DNA from: CAVQGZ01 sp964356295
GTDB taxonomy: Bacteria > Actinomycetota > Actinomycetes > Jiangellales > Jiangellaceae
DNA: 15,974 nucleotides
Direction of reading: 5' to 3'
Assembly: GCA_964356295.1 (NCBI GenBank)
Contig: CAYHHE010000067.1
Location: 1-15,974 of the forward strand
Within the stretch, counting starts at the first letter, position 1, and each line of letters opens with the position of its first letter. The notes below the pieces were generated by a model. It had not been told where the DNA came from and did no database searches. It saw only the letters and a program-made list of their open reading frames with translations. This document shows, piece after piece, positions 1 through 5,412 of this stretch. A program made the position numbers and the translations under genes.

Positions 1-51
1 CCCCCGTCCCGTCCGAGCCCCCGTCCCCGTCCCCGTCCGCGCCCCCGTCCC
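1..51. repeat. C-run tract, G-quadruplex-prone on minus strand
   Basis: The tract is a series of C runs (1-5, 8-10, 18-22, 25-28, 31-34, 42-46, 49-51) separated by GT or by 7-nt spacers. On the minus strand it becomes seven G runs of three to five, with loops of 2, 7, 2, 2, 7 and 2 nt, which satisfies the usual G3+N1-7 quadruplex rule several times over. The core is an imperfect tandem repeat of a CCCCGT unit. It is cut by the window edge, so its full length is unknown. No gene is seen here. Confidence 0.6.
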
Positions 52-152
52 GCCGATCTTGACGCTTCAGTCGACCCACCCCACCCGGCCCGCCGATCTT
101 GACGAAAACGACGACGAGCGGCGCCCCAGTCGACGGAAACGTCAAGATCGGC
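52..152. repeat. Intergenic inverted-repeat element with a third partial copy
   Basis: A 24-nt unit at 52-75 (starting GCCGATCTTGACG and ending GTCGAC) recurs inverted at 129-152 with 22 of 24 positions matching. A further direct copy of its first half lies at 89-104, sharing 16 nt with 49-64. The 13-nt core GCCGATCTTGACG is therefore present three times: twice on the plus strand and once on the minus strand. The arms flank a 53-nt interior. The arrangement resembles a REP/BIME-like or MITE-like dispersed intergenic repeat, but family membership is inference. No coding signal is seen. Confidence 0.65.
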
Positions 153-168
153 CTGCTCCGGCAGCGGG

Positions 169-196
169 GCGGACGGGGGCGCGCGCCCCCGTCCGC
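169..196. repeat. Perfect 28-bp palindrome
   Basis: Positions 169-196 are their own reverse complement over all 28 bases (centre GCGCGC, outer arms GCGGACGGGGGC). With no unpaired loop it would extrude as a cruciform or fold with a minimal tetraloop in RNA. It lies about 35 bp upstream of the candidate promoter for the DUF4397 gene. It could be the transcription terminator of a gene left of the window (no T-tract follows) or part of the repeat cluster before it. Confidence 0.6.
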
Positions 197-232
197 GTCG
201 AGAAGCGGTTCGGAGATCGATTCGCGGGTTGT

Positions 233-260
233 GCATCCAAGCGAGCCCCTGGCGCAGAAG
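233..260 (+). promoter_or_regulatory. Candidate SigK/ECF-type promoter of the DUF4397 gene
   Basis: GCATCC at 233-238 is followed after exactly 16 nt by CAGAAG at 255-260. The published mycobacterial SigK consensus, as recalled, is CCATCC-N16-17-CCGAAT; the site matches 5 of 6 in the -35 element and 4 of 6 in the -10 element. A SigK/RskA-type pair is encoded about 1.7 kb downstream, so the match is biologically sensible. Initiation would fall near 267, leaving a 5' UTR of about 40 nt with a strong ribosome binding site (GAGGAGG, 297-303). This is a by-eye match and may be chance. Confidence 0.4.
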
Positions 261-309
261 TAGGGGTAAGAGCTCACCGCGAGCACCTACGTTCCTGAGG
301 AGGAACCCC

Positions 310-1122
310 ATGCGCAAGACCGCTGCTCTTCTCGGCGCCGGCGCCATCGTGGCCGCCAGCGCTGCTCTGGCCGTCCCGGCTCAGGCGCAGTCCGGCAACG
401 CCCAGCTCTCCGTCTTGCACGGGGTCCCGGGACTGACCGTGGATGTCTACGTCAACGGTGAGCGGACGCTGGACGACTTCACTCCCGGCACCCTGGCTGG
501 CCCGCTGGACCTGCCCGCCGGCACCTACAGCGTCGCGATCACCGCGGCGGACGCTGCTGACGCCAGCAGCCCCGCGATCGGCCCGATCGACCTGCCGCTG
601 GAGGCGGGCAAGAACTACACCGCCGTGGCCCATCTAGACGCCGCCGCGAAGCCGAAGGCGAGCCTGTTCACCAACGACACCTCCGCGGCCCCCGCCGGCC
701 AGGGCAAGGTGACCGTGCGGCACACCGCGGCCAACGCCGAGGGCGTGGAGATCGTCGCCAACGGCTCGACCAGCCTCGGGACGTTCAACAACGGCCAGGA
801 GCTCGGCCCGGTCGCGCTGCCGGCCGGCACCATCTCCGCCGAGATCAAGGCAGGCGACACCGTCGTGCCGCCCACCCCGGCCGACGTCCCGGTCACCGAG
901 GGCCAGAACACCATCGTGTACGCCTGGGGCGACGCCTCGACCGGCAAGGTCGAGATCGCCGTCCAGACCGTGGCCCTCGGGCACTCCGCTCCCGGCGGCG
1001 TCCCCGGTGGCGAGAGCGGCTCGGCTGCCACCACCATCCCCGGCTGGATCTTCCTGGCCGCGGGTGTCGGCGCCGCTGGTGTGGCCCTGTCGGGTCGCCG
1101 CCTGGCCACCGCCCGCAAGTAG
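310..1122 (+). CDS. Secreted, C-terminally anchored DUF4397 protein
   Basis: This 270-aa protein has an export signal (MRK, hydrophobic stretch about 5-22, probable cleavage after AQA at residue 26). Two related beta-rich DUF4397-type repeats follow (about 32-125 and 133-220), each with the pattern 'V-x-H-x-x-x...GLTV/GVEI...V-x-NG...LPAGT'. A Gly/Pro/Ser linker (227-242) leads to one hydrophobic segment (243-262) and a basic tail (RRLATARK). The tripartite C-terminus is that of a sortase substrate, but LPXTG is absent; APGGVPGG (228-235) is the nearest motif-like stretch. The start at 310 is chosen because GAGGAGG lies 6 nt upstream and the signal peptide begins there; an upstream in-frame ATG (229) would add 27 non-signal residues. 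DUF4397 biochemistry is unknown, and a structural or adhesive surface role is inference. A class F-like sortase follows directly. Confidence 0.88.
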   Translation: MRKTAALLGAGAIVAASAALAVPAQAQSGNAQLSVLHGVPGLTVDVYVNGERTLDDFTPGTLAGPLDLPAGTYSVAITAADAADASSPAIGPIDLPLEAGKNYTAVAHLDAAAKPKASLFTNDTSAAPAGQGKVTVRHTAANAEGVEIVANGSTSLGTFNNGQELGPVALPAGTISAEIKAGDTVVPPTPADVPVTEGQNTIVYAWGDASTGKVEIAVQTVALGHSAPGGVPGGESGSAATTIPGWIFLAAGVGAAGVALSGRRLATARK

Positions 1123-1138
1123 TCCACGCACCACCGCT

Positions 1139-1183
1139 CGTGTCGGCGGGGCAGCAGAACTTCCCAGCTGCCCCGCCGACACG
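1139..1183 (+). terminator. Strong hairpin after the DUF4397 gene
   Basis: A perfect 17-bp stem (arms 1139-1155 and 1167-1183, mostly G/C) closes an 11-nt loop 16 nt after the stop codon. No T-tract follows, as is common for actinobacterial terminators. It should separate the DUF4397 transcript from the sortase operon, although a stem this stable could also protect the 3' end of the mRNA. Confidence 0.8.
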
Positions 1184-1228
1184 CGCAGCCCCACCGCTGA
1201 CCACCAGCACTCAGACTGGGAGCGGTGA

Positions 1229-1260
1229 CCACGACCGAGCACGTCACCCCGGGGTCGTGG
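1229..1260. promoter_or_regulatory. Inverted repeat upstream of the sortase operon
   Basis: CCACGACC (1229-1236) and GGTCGTGG (1253-1260) form an 8-bp perfect inverted repeat around a 16-nt spacer, ending 31 nt before the sortase start. It could be a regulator site or an mRNA hairpin in the leader. No recognisable -35/-10 pair was found in 1184-1291, so the operon promoter is unassigned. Confidence 0.3.
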
Positions 1261-1291
1261 ACATCGCTCCCCCAACTGTCGAGAGGTCCCG

Positions 1292-2014
1292 ATGAGCAGC
1301 CGCACCCGCGCCCTGGTCGCCCTCGTGGCGTCCGTCACGGTGCTGATCGGGTCAGTCGGTGCCTGGCTGGTTGCGCGCAGCGACGGCGTCGGGACGAACC
1401 TCGAGCAGGTCGCGACGGCCGACCAAGCACGCTCGAGTGCAGGCGAGGCAGTCTCCCGGGTTGCCGAACGAACCGATCCGCCCACCGGCGAGGTGCCCGC
1501 TCAGACCACGACACCGCGGATCCCGGTCGTCGACGCCACCCAGATCGTCATCCCCGACGAGATCCCGTCCCCGCTGCAGATGTCCATCCCCAGCGTCGGC
1601 GTGACGATGCCGATCGCCGCCACCGGCGTCCAGGACGACGGGCAGATGGCGCTGCCGGACGACGTGTCCGTCATCGGCTGGTACCGGTTCGGGGCCTCTC
1701 CCGGCGACCCCACCGGGTCCGCGGTTCTCGGCGGACACGTCGACTCCGACGTCTACGGCACCGGTCCCCTCGCCCAGCTGGCCGCGGTCGAGGTCGGGGC
1801 ATCGATCGAGGTGATCGGCGCGGACGGCACGCCGCTGGCCTACCAGGTGAGCTCGGTCGAACGCATCTACAAGGCCGCGCTCCCGGTCGACCGGCTGTTC
1901 GCCCCCGACGTTCCGCACCAGCTGGCAGTGGTCACCTGCGGCGGGCGCTACCTCCCGGATGCGGGCGGCTACGAGGACAACATCGTCGTGATCGCCACCC
2001 CGGTGCCGTCATGA
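1292..2014 (+). CDS. Class F-like sortase (membrane-anchored transpeptidase)
   Basis: This 240-aa protein has one N-terminal membrane segment (about 7-27), a polar linker (about 30-90) and a sortase beta-barrel (about 95-238). Sortases cut a C-terminal sorting signal and attach the protein to the cell wall. Visible signatures: 'IPSVGV' at the barrel start, 'VIGWYRFG' (127-134), the histidine motif GGHVDS (H149) and the cysteine motif VTCGG (C216). Class F enzymes usually have the catalytic Arg about 12 residues after Cys, in a Y-R-D-N-type motif; here that position is Glu (YEDN, E228), while R219 follows CGG directly. The start at 1292 is preceded by GAGAGG (1281-1286). Its last codon overlaps the sigma factor start (ATGA, 2011-2014), so the two are translationally coupled. 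The likely substrate is the DUF4397 protein just upstream. Confidence 0.88.
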   Translation: MSSRTRALVALVASVTVLIGSVGAWLVARSDGVGTNLEQVATADQARSSAGEAVSRVAERTDPPTGEVPAQTTTPRIPVVDATQIVIPDEIPSPLQMSIPSVGVTMPIAATGVQDDGQMALPDDVSVIGWYRFGASPGDPTGSAVLGGHVDSDVYGTGPLAQLAAVEVGASIEVIGADGTPLAYQVSSVERIYKAALPVDRLFAPDVPHQLAVVTCGGRYLPDAGGYEDNIVVIATPVPS

Positions 2015-2661
2015 GGGCGACCCTCCTTACGCGGCCGACAGCGCCTACCCTGGAGATCGTGCGCGAGGAGCCGACCGCTGCTGGCCCCTTCGGCACGCCC
2101 ACGGTCGCCGACCCGGCCGCCAGTGACGTCGACGTCGCCGCCGGGTTCGCCGAAGGTGCGGACGAGGCGCTCGAGGAGGCCTACCGCCGCTGGTCCGCGC
2201 TGGTGTTCACGGTTGCCCTGCGCACGCTCGGTGACCGCGCCGACGCCGAGGACGTGGTCCAGCAGGTGTACGTCGCGGCCTGGCAGGGACGGGATCGCTT
2301 CGACCCCGCGTCCGGCTCGCTGCCCGGCTGGCTGCTCGGCATCACCCGCCACAAGGTCGCTGACCTGCATGCCGCCCGCGCCAAGGCCGGCCGCACCCAG
2401 GACGCGGTCGAGAGGGTCAGCCTGGACGCGAGCGAGCCGGCCCCGGCCGAGCCGGTCATCGACCGGGTGCTCATCGCCGAGGAGCTCGCCCGGCTCGGTC
2501 AGCCGCAGAAGCGGATCATCGAGCTCGCGTTCTACGAGGACCTCACCCACGCGCAGATCGCCAGCGTGCTGCGACTCCCGCTGGGCACGGTCAAGAGCCA
2601 CATCCGACGCAGCCTGGACCGGCTGCGCCTACGACTGGAGGTTGACGGTGTCGCACTGTGA
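2011..2661 (+). CDS. ECF RNA polymerase sigma factor, SigK/ECF19-like
   Basis: This 216-aa protein has the two-domain ECF layout. Region 2 spans about 54-123 (YRRWSALVFTVALRTLG, then DAEDVVQQVYVAAW and GWLLGITRHKVAD) and region 4 about 155-210, with the helix-turn-helix LTHAQIASVLRLPLGTVKSH. It should direct RNA polymerase to a small regulon and be held inactive by the anti-sigma factor encoded next. SigK assignment rests mainly on that RskA-type partner. Start choice is open: ATG 2011 overlaps the sortase stop, whereas GTG 2059 (residue 17) follows TACCCT by 7 nt as in leaderless starts and gives a 200-aa protein of more typical ECF length. The 3' end overlaps the anti-sigma gene by 14 nt. 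Confidence 0.9.
   Translation: MRATLLTRPTAPTLEIVREEPTAAGPFGTPTVADPAASDVDVAAGFAEGADEALEEAYRRWSALVFTVALRTLGDRADAEDVVQQVYVAAWQGRDRFDPASGSLPGWLLGITRHKVADLHAARAKAGRTQDAVERVSLDASEPAPAEPVIDRVLIAEELARLGQPQKRIIELAFYEDLTHAQIASVLRLPLGTVKSHIRRSLDRLRLRLEVDGVAL
2046..2061 (+). promoter_or_regulatory. Possible internal leaderless promoter for the sigma gene
   Basis: TACCCT (2046-2051) fits the actinobacterial -10 pattern TAnnnT and lies 7 nt before an in-frame GTG (2059) of the sigma gene, the spacing seen for leaderless transcripts. No clear -35 box is visible 17-18 nt upstream. If used, it would express sigma and anti-sigma independently of the sortase. Confidence 0.3.
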
Positions 2662-3364
2662 CCCCGAGACGCTCGCCCTGAGGTCGCTGGGCGAAGTCGT
2701 GGGGACCCCTGAGGAGGACACGCACCTCGCCTCCTGCGAGCAGTGCCAGACCGAGCTGGCGAGCCTGCGAACGGTCGTCGTGGGTGCGCGGTCCGGTGGA
2801 CCGGACCTCGCGCTGGAGAGCCCGCCCCCGCACGTGTGGGACCGCATCCGCGCCGAGGTCGGCATCGCGCCGCCGGTCGCGACGGTGGTCCCGCTCGACG
2901 AGCGCCGCAGGCGTCGCGCGAACCGTCCGGCGACCTGGCTGCTGGCCGCCGCCGGCATCGGCGGCATCGTGGTCGGTGGGGTGGTGACAGCCTCCGTGCT
3001 GGGCGGTTCGTCGCCGCAGGACGCGGAGGTGGCGGCCTCGGTCGACCTCGCTCCGCTGCCGGAGTGGACCGCCAGCGGCACGGCCGACCTGACCGTCACC
3101 GAGGACGGGCAGCAGGTGCTCGTGGTGTCCCTGGACGCCGAGGCCTCCGGCAAGCCGGCCGGGTACCAGGAGGTCTGGCTGATCGACGAGAACGTCGAGG
3201 GCATGGTGTCCCTCGGCGTCCTCGAGGGCACGTCCGGGGAGTTCGTCATCCCCCAGGGCGTGGACGTCGGCAGCTTCCCGATCGTGGACGTCTCGCTCGA
3301 GCCTTTCGACGGTGACCCCACCCACTCCGGCGACAGCATCGCCCGCGGCACCATCAACGCCTGA
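2648..3364 (+). CDS. RskA-like transmembrane zinc anti-sigma factor
   Basis: This 238-aa protein has three parts. An N-terminal zinc anti-sigma domain carries H-x3-C-x2-C (H26, C30, C33) plus H3/C4. One membrane segment lies at about 97-117. An extracytoplasmic RskA domain (about 138-236) carries 'YQEVWLID' (173-180), 'IPQGVDVGSFPIVDVS' and the family's C-terminal 'DGDPTHSGDS'. In the known pair, RskA binds SigK at the membrane and regulated proteolysis frees it. The start GTG 2648 is chosen because GGAGG (2637-2641) lies 6 nt upstream and the H3/C4 motif begins there; it overlaps the sigma gene by 14 nt. An oxidisable zinc site would make redox sensing possible, but that is inference. Confidence 0.9.
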   Translation: MSHCDPETLALRSLGEVVGTPEEDTHLASCEQCQTELASLRTVVVGARSGGPDLALESPPPHVWDRIRAEVGIAPPVATVVPLDERRRRRANRPATWLLAAAGIGGIVVGGVVTASVLGGSSPQDAEVAASVDLAPLPEWTASGTADLTVTEDGQQVLVVSLDAEASGKPAGYQEVWLIDENVEGMVSLGVLEGTSGEFVIPQGVDVGSFPIVDVSLEPFDGDPTHSGDSIARGTINA

Positions 3365-3365
3365 C

Positions 3366-3377
3366 CGCACGCGTGCG
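3366..3377. promoter_or_regulatory. 12-bp palindrome between rskA-like gene and ctaA
   Basis: CGCACGCGTGCG is a perfect palindrome 2 nt after the anti-sigma stop and about 35 nt before the ctaA -10 element. It is too short to be a convincing terminator; an operator is possible. No other terminator is seen in this 59-bp gap. Confidence 0.25.
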
Positions 3378-3411
3378 CAACCTGGACACCCGTCCCGGCG
3401 AGGCACCGGCC

Positions 3412-3424
3412 TAGCATCGGGTCA
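3412..3424 (+). promoter_or_regulatory. Probable leaderless promoter of ctaA
   Basis: TAGCAT (3412-3417) fits TAnnnT and is followed after 6 nt by the ctaA ATG (3424). No Shine-Dalgarno sequence precedes the start. Together these indicate a transcript that begins at or next to the start codon. TGGACA (3383-3388) resembles a -35 box but lies 23 nt away, too far to be convincing. Confidence 0.5.
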
Positions 3425-4434
3425 TGGCCCGCTCCGTCCCGTCCGACCGACTCGTCCGCGGCCTGGCCATCGCCTCGCTGGTCAGCCAGGCCGGCATCGT
3501 CGTCACCGGCGGGGCCGTGCGGCTGACCGGCTCGGGGCTTGGCTGCCCGACGTTCCCGCGCTGCACCCAGGACTCCTACGTCAACACCGCCGAGTACGGC
3601 ATCCACGGGTTCATCGAGTTCGGCAACCGGCTGCTCACGTTCGTGCTGGCCGCCATCGCGCTCGCGACCCTGGTGGCGGTGCTCCTGCAGCGCCCGCGCC
3701 GGCGAGACCTGGTCGAACCGGCGGTGGTGCTGTTCCTCGGCATCCCCATCCAGGCGCTCATCGGTGGCATCACGGTCCTGACCGAGCTCAACCCGTGGGT
3801 GGTGATGCTGCACTTCGTCGCATCGGCGCTGCTCATCGGGGTGGCCACCGTGCTGGTCAAGCGCACCCGTGAACCGGCCGGGCCGGTCCGCCCCATCGGG
3901 GGCGGACTGGCCGGGACGTGGCTGCGCCGGCTCGCAGCCGTCGTCACCGCGGTCGTCTACGTCGTGGTCTACCTCGGGACGATCGTCACCGGCAGCGGCC
4001 CGCACGCCGGTGACGAGGCGGCCCAACGCACCGGCCTGGATGTGGAGAGCGTCGCCCAGCTGCACGTGGACGCCGTGTTCCTGCTCATCGGGCTGACCGT
4101 GGGGACCTGGTTCGCCGCCCGGGCGGCCGGCTCGCCCGGACGTGTCGCGCAGGCCGCGGCCGTGCTGCTCGGCGTCGAGCTCGCGCAGGGGCTGATCGGC
4201 TTCACCCAGTACTTCACCGGACTGCCCGTCGTGCTGGTCGGGCTGCACATGCTGGGGTCCACGATCCTGGTGATGGCAGCGGTCTGGCTGCTGCTGGCGA
4301 CCCGCGAGCGGGTGCCGCTCGAGCAGGGGTCAGCCCAGCACGAGGATGTCGACACCGATGCCGACGAAGACCAGCGTCAGGTAGGTGATGGACGCATGGA
4401 ACAGCCGCATCGGACGCAGGTCCCGCTGGGCTGA
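3424..4434 (+). CDS. ctaA: Heme A synthase (COX15/CtaA family)
   Basis: Heme A synthase oxidises the C8 methyl of heme O to a formyl group in the membrane, making heme A for cytochrome c oxidase. The 336-aa protein has about eight membrane segments in two similar halves. Visible family features are VRLTGSGLGCPTFPRC with the C41/C47 pair, E57 and H61 in 'EYGIHGFIEFGNRL', H130 (VVMLHFVASA), 'TGSGPHAGD' (189-197), H214 (QLHVDA) and H275 (GLHMLGS). The four His match the heme ligands known in the family. The second-half cysteine pair is absent. The last 34 residues (303-336), a hydrophilic acidic tail, are encoded antisense to the 3' end of ctaB; without them the protein has ordinary length. The start follows a TAGCAT box with no ribosome binding site. 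Confidence 0.95.
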   Translation: MARSVPSDRLVRGLAIASLVSQAGIVVTGGAVRLTGSGLGCPTFPRCTQDSYVNTAEYGIHGFIEFGNRLLTFVLAAIALATLVAVLLQRPRRRDLVEPAVVLFLGIPIQALIGGITVLTELNPWVVMLHFVASALLIGVATVLVKRTREPAGPVRPIGGGLAGTWLRRLAAVVTAVVYVVVYLGTIVTGSGPHAGDEAAQRTGLDVESVAQLHVDAVFLLIGLTVGTWFAARAAGSPGRVAQAAAVLLGVELAQGLIGFTQYFTGLPVVLVGLHMLGSTILVMAAVWLLLATRERVPLEQGSAQHEDVDTDADEDQRQVGDGRMEQPHRTQVPLG

Positions 4435-5271
4435 GCGGGCGCTGCGCAGCAGCCGCCAGGACTCGCCCAGGAACCACGCCCCGGCCACCGCGGCGACACC
4501 GAGGTAGATCCAGCCCAGGTCCGCGACCGGGCCCAGGACGAGCGAGGTAACGACCGTGGCGGACGCGTACGCCAGTATCTGCTGACCGACGTGGACGTCC
4601 TCGGCCACGACGGGCAGCATCGGCACCCCGGCGCGCGCGTAGTCGTGCCGGAACTTGATCGCCAGGGGCCAGTAGTGCGCCGGGGTCCAGAAGAACACCA
4701 CGAGGAACATCACCCACGGCGGCCAGGCCAGTGACCCGGTGACCGCGGCCCATCCGATCAGCGTGGGCATGCACCCGGCGATGCCGCCCCACACGATGTT
4801 CTGCGGGGTCCGCCGCTTGAGCAGGATGGTGTAGACGAGCACGTAGAAGCCGTTGGCGAGCAGGGTGAGCCCGGCGGCCAGCGGGTTGACCACCACGACC
4901 ATCAGGGCCACGGCGACCAGCAGCAGCACCACGCCGTAGGCGATCGCCGCCCGGACCGGCACCACGTCGTTGACCAGCGGGCGGCGGGACGTGCGCCGCA
5001 TCAGGGCGTCGATGTCGCGCTCGATCACCTGGTTGAACACGTGCGCGCTGCCCGCCGCGAGGGCCCCGCCACCGAGAGTGGCCGCCGTCAGCCCCAGCGG
5101 GGGCAGCCCGCGCTGGGCGAGCACCATCGCCGGCAGGGTGGTGATGAGCAGCAGCTCGATCACCCGAGGCTTGGTGATGGCGATGTAGGCCCGCAGCGTC
5201 TCCCCGAGCGACGGCCGGGGGGCCTGGACGGCGGCCGCGAGCCGAACCGGTCGCGGGTCCACAGCCGTCAC
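4330..5271 (-). CDS. ctaB: Protoheme IX farnesyltransferase (heme O synthase)
   Basis: CtaB transfers a farnesyl group to the heme B vinyl to make heme O, the substrate of CtaA. The 313-aa UbiA-type membrane protein has about nine hydrophobic segments. Motif 1 is NQVIERDIDALMRRTSRRP from N80, with D86 and D88; E84 stands where Asp is usual in NxxxDxxxD. 'LLKRRTPQNIVWGGIAGCMP' (150-169) and motif 2, DYARAGVPMLPVV (210-222), are both intact. The start is GTG (5269-5271), preceded by TAGAGT 6 nt upstream, suggesting a leaderless mRNA; a weak AGGG is the only ribosome-binding candidate. The 3' end converges with and overlaps ctaA by 105 bp. It is divergent from tkt, an arrangement common in actinobacteria. 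Confidence 0.96.
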   Translation of the reverse strand: MTAVDPRPVRLAAAVQAPRPSLGETLRAYIAITKPRVIELLLITTLPAMVLAQRGLPPLGLTAATLGGGALAAGSAHVFNQVIERDIDALMRRTSRRPLVNDVVPVRAAIAYGVVLLLVAVALMVVVVNPLAAGLTLLANGFYVLVYTILLKRRTPQNIVWGGIAGCMPTLIGWAAVTGSLAWPPWVMFLVVFFWTPAHYWPLAIKFRHDYARAGVPMLPVVAEDVHVGQQILAYASATVVTSLVLGPVADLGWIYLGVAAVAGAWFLGESWRLLRSARSAQRDLRPMRLFHASITYLTLVFVGIGVDILVLG

Positions 5272-5277
5272 CCCTGC

Positions 5278-5283
5278 ACTCTA
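5278..5283 (-). promoter_or_regulatory. -10 element of ctaB
   Basis: Read on the minus strand, 5283-5278 is TAGAGT, six nucleotides before the ctaB GTG. This matches the TAnnnT -10 pattern at leaderless spacing. No -35 is evident at 17-18 nt. Confidence 0.45.
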
Positions 5284-5328
5284 CCGACGGGGACCGCCCG
5301 CCCGGCAGCCTGGACGGGCCGACGTGAC

Positions 5329-5334
5329 TAGGCT
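5329..5334 (+). promoter_or_regulatory. Candidate -10 of the pentose phosphate operon
   Basis: TAGGCT (5329-5334) is the best TAnnnT box in the 141-bp gap between ctaB and tkt, and would start transcription near 5341 with a leader of about 70 nt. A -35 is not convincing. The -10 elements for ctaB and tkt lie only about 50 bp apart on opposite strands, so one regulator could act on both. Confidence 0.35.
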
Positions 5335-5412
5335 CGCTCCGGGTCGCGGCCAGGCGCCGACGCGCCCGCCGCGAGCCCAGCCACGTGACGAGTCGAGCCG
5401 GAGTCTGCACCG

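Noticed and set aside
59..298. 79-codon open frame in the repeat region
   Set aside because: It runs through the inverted repeats and palindrome, is Arg/Ala-rich low-complexity, has no ribosome binding site and resembles no family I recognise.
1225..2010. N-terminal extension of the sigma factor across the sortase gene
   Set aside because: The extension is the sortase read in another frame (Arg/Gly-rich); the ATG at 2011 or GTG at 2059 gives a normal ECF sigma factor.
2629..4248. Long antisense open frame opposite the anti-sigma gene and ctaA
   Set aside because: Its translation is repetitive Gln/Asp/Gly/Arg without domain structure; it mirrors well-supported plus-strand genes and arises from high GC.
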